A stretch of 24,414 nucleotides of DNA from an uncultured Eubacterium sp. (GCA_910577225.1 CAJTMV010000049.1:1-24414), one strand, 5' to 3'; positions 8,049 through 15,836 are shown, numbered from the stretch's first letter. Notes: a model not told the origin generated them from the letters alone. Program-made: numbers and translations.

Positions 8049-9404
8049 ATGGCACGAGATGTAATAATACACCGAATAAATGACTGGTCGATGTTGGACA
8101 GTAGGGATGATATATGGTCTAAGATTGACCTTTCGACTCCCAAAATCAACTTTGGAATTCATAAATTCCAGGGTAAACTTTGGAGTAGTGGCTATGTCGG
8201 TGTAGGCAGACTGCATGACAAGAATGGACATTACCTAAAGTCAGCTGGAAAGGAACATATTGTGGTAGTAACATCGCAATATGGTATGCAGCCGTGGAAT
8301 ATGTTAGAAACGGTAATGACTGACGATGAATATGATGACTATATTGCTGAAATGGAATCTGATGGGAGGTCATTATTTCATGTATTTTATGACCAGCCAC
8401 TTATTAAACTATCACAGGATATAAAACAGGACGGAGAACTTTTATATGCATTAAGCTTTATAACGTCGTGCTATGGTTTATGTAAAAAAGGCTTGAAAAA
8501 AACAATGTTCCATCAAGAGGAGAACTATTCCTCAAAGGTCAGAGGGAAGATTGAAATCAAAAAGAATATACGCATGAATACCTGTAAGGGTAGAAATGAC
8601 AGATTTTACTGTAAATATATTGATTTCACTGAGGACAATATTGAAAATAGAATCTTAAAGGCTACCTTGCTGAAATGCAAAGAAATTATAGTCAGACGTT
8701 TTCCGGTGACATCTGAGGTATCAAAACGAGTGGCGTATTGCATGAATTCATTCCGGCGTGTTCAAATAGTTCGCATCAAAACCAGTGATTTCAATGGTGC
8801 AGATGCATCTGGACTTTATATGTACTACAAACCGTTATTGCGGCAGGCAAGATGTATCTATGGTCAAAAATACTATGCCTATAAAAGTGAAGAAGGACAA
8901 TCGCTTTTAAAAAGTGTTTTTACAATCCCTTACATGATTAATATGGAGGCTTTGTTTGAATTTTACACGCGTATAATCCTCAAGCGAACGATTGATCGGG
9001 ATAAGTATTCTTTGGACAGTTATACGAAAAGGCTGTATATCCAAAAAGATGTTTGCGATATTTCGGAAGCAGAGAGAGGCATTCATTTGATACCGTACTG
9101 TATTCCTGACATCATCATACGTGACAATGAAACGCAGAATCCTGTTGCAGTCATAGATGCAAAATACAAGCCTAATACTCGTAGTGTTAGAACGGATACA
9201 CATCAGTTGCTTTCTTATGTTTTGTTAACAGGTGTGAAGAAATGTGGGTTTGCATTTCCGGGTTCTGAAAGCAGAGTCAGGATAATGCGTTCAACAGGAA
9301 CGTCTGCTTTGCCTTTGTCGGTCAATTCGGTTGATTATTATGAATTGATTTTTGGAAATGACTCTGATCATGTAGCAGAAGCTTTGAATCAAATATTGCC
9401 GTGA
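8049..9404 (+). CDS. mcrC: McrC-like PD-(D/E)XK nuclease subunit
   Basis: This 451-aa protein is the probable DNA-cutting subunit, activated by the McrB-like NTPase. The C-terminal third has the McrC nuclease core: an NMEALFEFY helix (about 298-306), IPDIII with Asp 354, the VIDAKYK strand with D370 and K372, and the D-x-x-Q helix (THQLLSYVL, Q386). The N-terminal half would form the McrB-contacting region in this family. An AGGAAGG site at 8035-8041 is well spaced from ATG 8049. It is the last gene of the operon, 16 nt after mcrB. I see no clear terminator directly after it; downstream genes are on the other strand and the convergent kinase ends 60 nt away. The LlaJI R2 subunit and the BsuMI system use proteins of this general type. 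Confidence 0.88.
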   Translation: MARDVIIHRINDWSMLDSRDDIWSKIDLSTPKINFGIHKFQGKLWSSGYVGVGRLHDKNGHYLKSAGKEHIVVVTSQYGMQPWNMLETVMTDDEYDDYIAEMESDGRSLFHVFYDQPLIKLSQDIKQDGELLYALSFITSCYGLCKKGLKKTMFHQEENYSSKVRGKIEIKKNIRMNTCKGRNDRFYCKYIDFTEDNIENRILKATLLKCKEIIVRRFPVTSEVSKRVAYCMNSFRRVQIVRIKTSDFNGADASGLYMYYKPLLRQARCIYGQKYYAYKSEEGQSLLKSVFTIPYMINMEALFEFYTRIILKRTIDRDKYSLDSYTKRLYIQKDVCDISEAERGIHLIPYCIPDIIIRDNETQNPVAVIDAKYKPNTRSVRTDTHQLLSYVLLTGVKKCGFAFPGSESRVRIMRSTGTSALPLSVNSVDYYELIFGNDSDHVAEALNQILP

Positions 9405-9450
9405 AAGGAATTGTGATGAAGAAACGAAAGATCTCCCGAAAATAAGGACA

Positions 9451-9480
9451 GAAAAAACGCCGTTTCACGAAGAAACGTCG
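9451..9480 (-). terminator. Terminator of the kinase/regulator operon
   Basis: Read on the minus strand, CGACGTTTC pairs with GAAACGGCG around a TTCGT loop, with one internal mismatch. TTTTTT follows. It overlaps the last codons of the GHKL kinase, so the hairpin is partly coding. Confidence 0.6.
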
Positions 9481-10778
9481 TCGTTCAATGAAGGGCATGG
9501 GATCAGTATGTTCAACCGATAGGTGCTTTCTTCCTGTTGGACGCTGCACTGGCCGCCGTATTTTTCTACGGCTTTTTTGATGTTGGGAATACCGAAGCCA
9601 TGCACAAAGCGGTCTTTCTTTGTGGTTCCCTCTGTGAGATGGTTTTCCGGCGACATATTGTTTTCTATGGTGATAAGCAGCATATTCCGGATACGCTCGG
9701 CCTTAACAGTAATCAGACGCTTGTACTCCGGCAGATCTTCGCTGGCCTCTATCGCGTTGTCAATGGCGTTGCCGAAAATGGTGCTGATGTCCAGCGGCTC
9801 CAGGAAACCGATCCCGTGAAAGTCAGCCATAGCGGAAAAATCAATTTGTTTTTCATGAGCCTTTGCCGCCTTATCTTTCAGAATAATGTCCAGAAATTCA
9901 TTTCCCGTATGCACATAGTCCTCGTAGTCCGCAATTTGGGAGCGCAGCGTTTGCGCCATCTGGCGTGTTTCTTTTGTGTTCTGACGGCTTTCCATCACAA
10001 GCAGGTGGTTTTTCAGGTCATGGTAGATGGAGCGAACCCGTTCTTCATCTTTCATTTTCTCCTGATAGTAAGCAAACTGCTGTTGTAGCTGGGCAATCTG
10101 CATTTTGTCCCGCTGCCCCTGCTCCCGGAGATAGGACACATTTCTGGAATACAAAAATTGTACAATAAAAACGATACAGAGTACAGAAGTAATGAAATCC
10201 AATAAGGATGTATCGGACGTTCTCAAATTCAAATACCCATAAGTGCTTGCAAATGATACACTGAAAACCAAAAGAAAGCTGATAGATACAATAGCTGCAT
10301 CTTTTGGCAGAATATCATATTTGAAATTCTTTAATAAGCGGTAGGTAACCATCAAAAACAATAACCTTAGCAGCATGATAAAGACATATATCTGCCATTT
10401 AATAATAGCTGTTCCATCCACTTGTGTCATTATATCGCCGTAATAAACAAAATCCGTAATGGAAAGCCCGACTGACTCTGTAAATGGTATTATCAATAGG
10501 TAGGATAGCTCCATGACAATCAGCGCCCGGTGGAATGACACTTCATAGCACAGAAGCGTTAATCCTATAAGCAAAGCCAGCAACACAAAAAGACGATATG
10601 CTCCTATATCCACAAAAAAGGTCATAACAATAACCGCCATTGCATAAACAACCGGTGGGATAATTCTGCTGATTACTTTTTGAAATCGGCAGGTCTTACA
10701 GAAACACAAAGTCATTACATAAAAAATAACCGCTTCTGTTATTGTTGCCACTATGTCTAACAAGTTATAAAGCCACAT
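9465..10778 (-). CDS. GHKL sensor histidine kinase, AgrC-like
   Basis: This is a membrane sensor kinase of the quorum-sensing (HPK10/AgrC) type. Six or so hydrophobic segments fill the first 210 residues, then a coiled-coil-like stretch (QMQQ-rich) leads to the phospho-acceptor helix YHDLKNHLL with His 253 (numbered from ATG 10778). The ATPase part has the N-box IFGNAIDNAIEA (about 334-345) and the G-box HGFGIPNIKKAV (393-404), and ends about 35 residues later. The ATG at 10778 overlaps the regulator's stop (TAATG), and a G-rich site lies about 10 nt upstream; a TTG at 10796 is less likely. Kinase and regulator are therefore translationally coupled. AgrC-type kinases normally sense a cyclic peptide, but no agrB or agrD is visible here, so the signal is unknown. 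Confidence 0.92.
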   Translation of the reverse strand: MWLYNLLDIVATITEAVIFYVMTLCFCKTCRFQKVISRIIPPVVYAMAVIVMTFFVDIGAYRLFVLLALLIGLTLLCYEVSFHRALIVMELSYLLIIPFTESVGLSITDFVYYGDIMTQVDGTAIIKWQIYVFIMLLRLLFLMVTYRLLKNFKYDILPKDAAIVSISFLLVFSVSFASTYGYLNLRTSDTSLLDFITSVLCIVFIVQFLYSRNVSYLREQGQRDKMQIAQLQQQFAYYQEKMKDEERVRSIYHDLKNHLLVMESRQNTKETRQMAQTLRSQIADYEDYVHTGNEFLDIILKDKAAKAHEKQIDFSAMADFHGIGFLEPLDISTIFGNAIDNAIEASEDLPEYKRLITVKAERIRNMLLITIENNMSPENHLTEGTTKKDRFVHGFGIPNIKKAVEKYGGQCSVQQEESTYRLNILIPCPSLNDDVSS

Positions 10779-11488
10779 TACAGCATATCCCCCCAATAAT
10801 CAGCCAAACGTTCCATGAACTCTTTGCGCCTCGGCTGGCTGATGGGGATAATCTCACCAGTAATTAATTCAAGTTCCAGCTTATTCACACCCTTTACATA
10901 AAACAAATTTACAATGTAGCTGGTGTGGCAGCGAATAAAACCTTCGCCTTGTAGCGCCTGTTCCATCTCTTTCATGCGCTTGTAACAGATCATATTTTCC
11001 TGCTCTGTATGTAGGAGCAAATTGCGGTTAAAGGTTTCTACATAGCGCAGAGATTTCAGAAACACCTTATATCTCCCTGTATCGTTAGTAATTACCATAG
11101 CGGGGCTGTCGTCTTTCCGATGCTTTTTCAGCCACTGATCCATTTCCGCTTTTAGCCGGACATACTTTATCGGTTTAATGATGTAATTGGTGGCCTGATA
11201 TTTATATCCTTCCAAACCGTATTGTGTGAGGGTAGTCAAAAAGATAATACCGACCTTTTCATCCATCTGGCGGATGCGCCCGGCGGCTCGCAGGCCATTC
11301 ACCAGCCGCATTTGAATGTCAAGAAAAATCAGATCGATGGTGGTATCGTACTTTTCAATTAGCTCCATGCCGTCGTAATAAACAGTTACCTTTAGTTCCA
11401 TGCCGGTTTCGGCGGCGTACTGATTTAACAGGCTTGTCATGTGGGTGACAAAATCTTTCTCATCATCACAGATTGCTATGTGTATCAT
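10778..11488 (-). CDS. LytTR-family response regulator, AgrA-like
   Basis: This 236-aa DNA-binding regulator partners the kinase downstream. The receiver domain shows the acidic pair in IAICDDE (8-9), the phospho-accepting Asp 57 in LIFLDIQM, the Thr in FLTT and the Lys in IIKPI. Residues of about 130-230 form a LytTR domain (GRYKVFLKSLRYVETFNRN, then FIRCHTSYIVNLFYV). The start at 11488 is chosen because MIHIAICDDE begins the receiver fold and AGAGG is 6 nt upstream; an upstream frame to 11596 reads through the promoter. LytTR regulators bind paired short direct repeats, and targets are often next to the regulator, but I could not identify such sites with certainty. Confidence 0.92.
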   Translation of the reverse strand: MIHIAICDDEKDFVTHMTSLLNQYAAETGMELKVTVYYDGMELIEKYDTTIDLIFLDIQMRLVNGLRAAGRIRQMDEKVGIIFLTTLTQYGLEGYKYQATNYIIKPIKYVRLKAEMDQWLKKHRKDDSPAMVITNDTGRYKVFLKSLRYVETFNRNLLLHTEQENMICYKRMKEMEQALQGEGFIRCHTSYIVNLFYVKGVNKLELELITGEIIPISQPRRKEFMERLADYWGDML

Positions 11489-11510
11489 TTCGTTCCTCTC
11501 CATGTCTGGT

Positions 11511-11591
11511 ATTTCACGAAATATTATACTGTACTTTGTGTCTGTTCTCAATGGCAATCTTAAAAGAAGCGGGAATAGGTTATCGTGAAAT
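11511..11591. repeat. Inverted 9-mers flanking the regulator promoter
   Basis: ATTTCACGA (11511-11519) and its exact complement TCGTGAAAT (11583-11591) lie on either side of the promoter, with centres 72 bp apart, close to seven helical turns. This spacing suits a protein dimer bridging both sites, but chance cannot be excluded. Confidence 0.4.
11523..11551 (-). promoter_or_regulatory. Sigma-A promoter of the regulator/kinase operon
   Basis: On the minus strand TTGAGA (11546-11551) and TATAAT (11523-11528) are 17 nt apart. Transcription would begin near 11516, about 28 nt before the regulator ATG. Confidence 0.7.
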
Positions 11592-11732
11592 TCCATAAGC
11601 GTATCCCGCTCTGATATTCTTGTTTTATTATAAAATCAATGACGTGTTCCGGATCTCTCTTCGCCGGCTGATTTTGCTATGCCGCTCACCAGCCTCATTG
11701 CTGAAAAAGGATTGTGATAAATAATAAAATAA

Positions 11733-11882
11733 GATATAATAAAAGTCAGATACAGAAGAAGTCTGGAATCAGGTTTTTACTTATGTAATGAATCGGAATT
11801 ACGATCATTAAGATATTGTAAAACAAGGAATGAGATAGCTGAGGAGTACATTGGTACGTTATTTGAAATTAGGAGAAAATAA
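11733..11882 (+). pseudogene. Tail of a lost gene, overlapping the next start
   Basis: A frame open for 49 codons ends at TAA 11880-11882, overlapping the ATG of the next gene (TAATG). It contains no ATG, GTG or TTG start. Its end reads ELRSLRYCKTRNEIAEEY and then IGTLFEIRRK, which is charged and helix-like as in real proteins. It looks like the 3' end of an upstream partner gene whose start was deleted. A promoter-like pair (TTGTGA 11712-11717, 17 nt, TATAAT 11735-11740) lies at its beginning and could now drive the downstream gene. I do not recognise the protein. Confidence 0.35.
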
Positions 11883-12349
11883 TGAACGAGGAAGAAATAA
11901 AAGAGAAACTAAGGAATTATGCAAAAATACTGAATTCACTGTATTCTGCAGGAGTTGTCAGAACTTATAATAGTCCGGTGGGAGATTATGCAGAGTGGAT
12001 TGTAAGTAAAAAGTCAGGTCTGGAGCTTCGGAAAAACAGTGCGGCAGGCTTTGATGCCTTGGATAAAAATACCGGGTTGCGTTATCAGGTAAAAAGTCGC
12101 TGGATGCATCCGGGAAAGAATAGCAGACAGCTGAATGTTATTCGGGATTATGAAAAGAAACCGTTTGATTATCTGATTGCTGTAATATTTGGAGTGAGTT
12201 TTGATGTCGAAGAGGCTTATCAGATTCCATATGAAATAATCAGGAGATACTTTCCGCAGAATAAACATCAAAATGGTATTGTGGTAACATTGACAAATGA
12301 TTTTGTACGTGATCCGCAAGTGCGGGATATCAGGGCAAAACTTGTGTAA
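11882..12349 (+). CDS. Small PD-(D/E)XK nuclease-like protein
   Basis: This 155-aa protein has the spacing of a restriction-endonuclease-like fold: a helix with GDYAEWIV (Glu 38), then NSAAGFDAL (Asp 58) in a strand, and YQVKSR with Gln 69 and Lys 71. That is the D-x(n)-Q/E-x-K pattern of the superfamily. The rest is a compact alpha/beta body (IRDYEKKPFDYLIAVIFGV). AGGAGA (11872-11877) gives a good start at 11882. It lies between the restriction operon and a broken abortive-infection gene, so a defence or DNA-processing role is plausible. Its specific family and substrate are unknown, and it may have been the second gene of a two-gene unit whose first member is lost. Confidence 0.72.
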   Translation: MNEEEIKEKLRNYAKILNSLYSAGVVRTYNSPVGDYAEWIVSKKSGLELRKNSAAGFDALDKNTGLRYQVKSRWMHPGKNSRQLNVIRDYEKKPFDYLIAVIFGVSFDVEEAYQIPYEIIRRYFPQNKHQNGIVVTLTNDFVRDPQVRDIRAKLV

Positions 12350-12598
12350 CATAAAAAGTTGAATTATCTGGCAATGGCTGTAAACAAGGCGTACTCATAA
12401 GTCTTCTTTTTTATATCATCTGGTTTTAATTTTATGGGGTAAGGATCCTGGTGAATGGGACTTGCAACGGCAGGATAAGACATTTGATTAATATCCGAAT
12501 TGGTTCGGACACCGGCTATTTCTGAAAATGTCTAAAATTGTCTGTTCGTACCTGTTTAAGTATTTTTCTCTATAGAGATCGTTTGACATGATATGTAT
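12350..12598. other. AT-rich intergenic stretch
   Basis: No gene is supported here. The frame of the preceding gene stays open for 16 codons after its stop, which is not significant. The stretch separates the plus-strand nuclease-like gene from the terminator of the minus-strand Abi_2 gene. Confidence 0.4.
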
Positions 12599-12642
12599 AA
12601 TAAAAATCAGGAGCGACAACACCTTGCGGATATGTCACTCCT
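12599..12642 (-). terminator. Terminator of the Abi_2 gene
   Basis: On the minus strand AGGAGTGACA and TGTCGCTCCT form a 10-bp stem with one G-U pair around a 14-nt loop. GATTTTTATT follows. It is 44 nt beyond the Abi_2 stop. Confidence 0.65.
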
Positions 12643-12685
12643 TCCAAAGCGTATGAACGCTTTCAATTCTCATATAATTATATGT

Positions 12686-13631
12686 TCATGAGGGTAAAGT
12701 GTCAACTACTTTTTTTAAAAACATATAAATTCCAACGATTATGTTGTTAGATTTAAAATAATCCTTATGTTTTGTCATACGATTGTTGAAAAGGTCTTTA
12801 ATTTCTGCGTGCCTTTTACATTTGGCAATTCCGTCGGGTATGATGGAATCGTATATATACAGTAGCGTTACAAAATTGTAAACAATACGATAATTTAGAT
12901 TCTTTGCTCTGGCCTGTGATGAAACGGAAGCAACGGACTTGACATAATTGGAAATGGAGCTGTCAATTTGCTGGTTCGGATTCAACGGTTCAAAAAGTTT
13001 GTTGATCAGGCAGTTGCTATGAGCGGATGCATTTCTTAAATCACGAACAGTATTCATAAATTTGTTATTCACAATAGGATCAGAATATAATTTATCATAG
13101 AAGTAAGTCGCACAAATAAGCGAGATCTCCAAAAGAAATTAGCTCAACAAAAACCCAGACAGGGAAGAAGGGATAATATTTATCAATTAAGTCCTTGCAA
13201 TAATCACTGGAATTATGTCGGTGTATTTTTTGCAGTATATACTCATTTTGGAGTTTTCCTTTTGCATTTGTATATCCAATAAATCTGCGAATTAATTCGT
13301 ATCCGTCTTCCTCAGGGTTATTTTCGATATGTGAGATCAGGGATACTTTCAATCTGTGTTCGATATCCAGACACATTTGTACGATCAGGTATCTTAGATG
13401 CATATCTATTGTGGATAACTCTTGTAAATAAGCAAATTCTAAATTTATATATTGTCCTTTATTGACACCGGTCTGATGCTTGGGATAGTTGGTACGGTAC
13501 GAAGCTAATTTCATATAATAGTTATTGTTTTGCAGGAATCTTTTTGCATCATTTTCTGAAACGATGTTGAATTTAATTCCTTTTTTCTTCATGTGGGAAA
13601 TAATTTCGTCTGTATTTAAAAGTATCTTCAT
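12686..13631 (-). pseudogene. Abi_2-family abortive-infection protein, frameshifted
   Basis: Two overlapping frames make one Abi_2 (AbiD/AbiF-like) protein of about 310 residues, the family's usual length. Frame 1 (13631 to 13095) carries the N-terminal part (NAKRFLQNNNYY-like region, ADIEHRLK-type helix at MCLDIEHRLKVSLISHI, and FPVWVFVELISFGDLAYLCD). Frame 2 (from about 13105 to 12686) continues with YDKLYSDPIVNNKF and the HEPN ribonuclease-type motif RNASAH in TVRDLRNASAHSN. A +1 shift around 13098-13108 separates them; removing one base there restores a single frame. Abi_2 proteins are thought to halt phage infection by cutting RNA, using R-x4-H. The start has GGAG 7 nt upstream and a good promoter. 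Unless it is a sequencing error or a recoding site, the gene is inactive. Confidence 0.78.
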
Positions 13632-13671
13632 CTGTATACTCCATAATTATAAATTAAAAGCGATATATTTA

Positions 13672-13700
13672 ATTATAAACCTAATTTAGGATTTAGACAA
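13672..13700 (-). promoter_or_regulatory. Sigma-A promoter of the Abi_2 gene
   Basis: On the minus strand TTGTCT (13695-13700) and a perfect TATAAT (13672-13677) are separated by 17 nt. The -10 ends 40 nt before the ATG. Confidence 0.72.
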
Positions 13701-14211
13701 GAGTAAGGATTAAAATTACGTGACTGTGAGTATGGCAGTTGTAAATCGATGTCAGTTACTTCGTGAATATGAGGAATTTTTAATGGAAATCTTTTAGAGA
13801 AAATTAGATAATTAAATTTTCTTTATATTTTAAAATATAATGCTTATAATTCTGTAAAGGAGTCCCTTGTCGATACATTTGACAGATATTCAGACGGATT
13901 CTGTAAAGTATTTTTTTGCATTGTCTAAGAATTACTTAAACATTTTGTACTATTATTTTTGGGGATTTACGAGTTTTATGATTTGACTTTGTTTTTAAAT
14001 TAAAAATTATTAATTGATATAAGAGCTTATTTTACCATGAAAAAATTTAGACGAAGTTCGCCGGAACATTTTTACTACAGGACCGAATTTATCTGAATGA
14101 AGCGAAAAGAGCATAAGAACTCTGCAGTGAAGCAGACCGTTTATACAGCCGTTTCCTAAATGAAATCAAAATCAGAATGTTGGAAATATAATTAATCATA
14201 GAAAGAAAAAA
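13701..14211 (+). pseudogene. AT-rich stretch with a possible decayed ORF at 14037-14191
   Basis: Most of this stretch is very AT-rich and has no gene. At 14037 an ATG opens MKKFRRSSPEHFYYRTEFI and stops at 14096. From about 14080 another frame reads YLNEAKRA, a stop, then ELCSEADRLYSRFLN and EIKIRMLEI, ending at 14191. Joined, these look like a helical charged protein of about 50 residues broken by a frameshift and a nonsense codon. I do not recognise it, and chance is possible. Confidence 0.25.
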
Positions 14212-14240
14212 TTGAATCGCAGCATAGAATCGTGTATAAT
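14212..14240 (+). promoter_or_regulatory. Sigma-A promoter before the 43-bp repeat array
   Basis: TTGAAT (14212-14217), 17 nt and a perfect TATAAT (14235-14240). It points at the array and the DUF4003 gene, so the array would be transcribed as a leader of about 450 nt. Confidence 0.6.
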
Positions 14241-14346
14241 AATTATGACATTTTGGATGAAATAATCTGATTCATTCGTCAACGGTCAGAAAGTTAGAAA
14301 ATCAGACAGAAATGGCACTGCATCAATACAATGAAAAACGATCAGT

Positions 14347-14642
14347 CAGACAGATTTGGAATAACTGCGGATGTGTCTGAGTTTCGTAATCCGGACAGAT
14401 TTGGAATGACTGCGGATGTGTCTGAATTCGTCGGCCAGACAGATTTGGAATAACTGCGGATGTGTCTGAATTCGTAATCCAGACAGATTTGGAATGACTG
14501 CGGATGTGTCTGAATGGTCGGCCAGACAGATTTGGAATGACTGCGGATGTGTCTGAATGGTCGGCCAGACAGATTGGAATGGCTGCGGATATATCTGAAT
14601 TCGTAATCCAGACAGATTTGCAATAATTAAGGATATGCCTGG
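14347..14642 (+). repeat. Tandem array of 43-45 bp units with internal dyads
   Basis: Seven units start at 14347, 14392, 14436, 14480, 14523, 14566 and 14609; the last is partial and diverged. Each has a conserved core from CAGACAGATTTGGAAT to GGATGTGTCTGA. Its ends, CAGACAGAT and ATGTGTCTG, are complementary except at one position, so each unit can fold as a hairpin. Linkers are of two kinds, TTCGTAATC-like and TGGTCGGC-like, partly alternating. There is no unique spacer, so this is not CRISPR. Reading frames through it are artefacts. Confidence 0.9.
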
Positions 14643-14704
14643 TTGTTCTTCACCCAGAATAGTAACAATAGGAAAAGCGGAATAGCAGAAAAGAGGAAAA
14701 GAAG

Positions 14705-15694
14705 ATGAGAGAAGAGACGTTGAAGTATTGTGAACTGCTTGTTAAAAACAGAGATGTATTTCGTGAGGCTTTTATGTGGGAAGACGGGCTGAAATGGCTG
14801 GCTGGCGCCGGCGTTTTTACGATGAACGATCAGCTGGCGGATGTGGATACTTTAAAACAGTGTAAGAAAATGATCGCACAAAAAGCCGGAATGTTTTCGA
14901 ATTTTTCAGCGTTGGCGCGTGTTCCGGTTACAGCGATGCTGGCGGTAAGCGGATATCCCGACAAGCTGCTCGATAAGGGACTGGAGGTCTATAAGCGATT
15001 AAAACAGGATTTTATTAGTTCTTCTTATCTGCCGATGGCAGCGATGATAATTGCCCAGATGACTGGGGAGCAAAGCTACGAGGAGACGGCGGTACGTACC
15101 AAAACGCTTTACAGGCAGATCAGGTCGAAGCATCCTTTTTTGACGAACAGTGAGGACAGTCCGCTTTGTGCGTTAATGGCATTTTCGGAAAAGTCGGACG
15201 ACGAGCTGATTTCAGACATGGAAAAGTGCTATCGAATTTTAAAACAGGAGTTTATTTATGATAATGCAGTACAGTCTCTGACGCATGTACTGGCACTGTT
15301 TGAAGAGCCGGCAGAATTAAAATGCGAAAAAACGATGCAGCTGTTTCACGGACTTAAAGAGGCGGGGATGAAATACGGCGTCCATTATGAGCTGCCGACG
15401 TTGGGCGTACTTGCAATGACAAATGTCCCGCTCAAAGTGGTGATTCAGGAGATGGCAGAGATCGACGAGTGGCTGTCCAGACAGAAAGGGTTTGGGTTCT
15501 GGAGCAATGTTACGCCGAAGCAGAGGCTGTTGTATGCAGGAATACTCGCTCAAAAAGATTATATAAAGGCCGATACGATGCAGGCTGCAGCCATAGGAAG
15601 CGTAGTCGCAATGATTCTGGCACAGGAGATGCTCCTGATGACCATGTTTATTTGCAGCGTAGCACTGGCAAATTCTCATTCGTCTGCGGATTGA
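14705..15694 (+). CDS. DUF4003-family protein of unknown function
   Basis: This 329-aa, mostly helical protein matches my recollection of the DUF4003 family of Firmicutes: an N-terminal FREAFMWEDGLKWLAGAGVFT region, repeated helical segments (GYPDKLLDKGLEVYKRLK; TNSEDSPLCALMAFSEKSDDEL) and a hydrophobic stretch near the C-terminus (about residues 293-323) that could be a membrane anchor. GAGGAAAAG lies before ATG 14705. The function of the family is unknown. The BlaI/M56 pair begins 140 nt downstream under its own operator-promoter, so the two are not clearly one operon. A long leader with the 43-bp array precedes it. Confidence 0.75.
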   Translation: MREETLKYCELLVKNRDVFREAFMWEDGLKWLAGAGVFTMNDQLADVDTLKQCKKMIAQKAGMFSNFSALARVPVTAMLAVSGYPDKLLDKGLEVYKRLKQDFISSSYLPMAAMIIAQMTGEQSYEETAVRTKTLYRQIRSKHPFLTNSEDSPLCALMAFSEKSDDELISDMEKCYRILKQEFIYDNAVQSLTHVLALFEEPAELKCEKTMQLFHGLKEAGMKYGVHYELPTLGVLAMTNVPLKVVIQEMAEIDEWLSRQKGFGFWSNVTPKQRLLYAGILAQKDYIKADTMQAAAIGSVVAMILAQEMLLMTMFICSVALANSHSSAD

Positions 15695-15743
15695 TTTTAA
15701 TATCTGTATGTTTTCCCGATAATTTCAAATCAGATATTCGCTC

Positions 15744-15796
15744 TTGACTTTAAGACAACGATTTGTTATCTTGTATATAGATAACAGATTGTTGTC
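15744..15796 (+). promoter_or_regulatory. BlaI-type promoter with twin operators
   Basis: Two 17-bp dyads of form GAYAAC-N5-GTTRTC lie at 15754-15770 and 15780-15796. Together they make a larger 22-bp-arm inverted repeat with few mismatches. The -35 TTGACT (15744-15749) and a possible -10 TATCTT (15767-15772) are 17 nt apart, so the first dyad fills the spacer and the second covers the transcript start. This matches repression by the BlaI/MecI-type protein encoded 40 nt downstream. Confidence 0.75.
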
Positions 15797-15836
15797 TTAA
15801 AATTATGATATTCAGACAAAAGAAAGGAGAACGACT

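Noticed and set aside
2065..9404. Classical Type IV McrBC that cuts methylated DNA
   Set aside because: A cytosine methylase overlaps and precedes mcrB in the same operon; a nuclease attacking m5C would destroy its host, so a Type II-like logic fits better.
9415..9450. Tiny ORF after mcrC (about 9 residues) as an AgrD-like signal peptide
   Set aside because: It is basic, on the wrong strand for the kinase operon and has no cysteine for a thiolactone ring or AgrB partner.
12350..12400. Open extension of the nuclease-like gene beyond its TAA
   Set aside because: Only 16 codons; an open run of this length is expected by chance.
13095..13132. Programmed frameshift in the Abi_2 gene
   Set aside because: No heptameric slippery run or clear stimulatory structure is visible; a plain one-base indel is simpler.
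14342..14623. Minus-strand 93-codon ORF with repeated HIRSHS segments
   Set aside because: It is a frame through the 43-bp array, whose unit lengths of 43-45 bp would break a conserved frame.
14347..14642. CRISPR array
   Set aside because: Units are tandem and similar throughout, with no unique spacers of constant length and no cas genes nearby.
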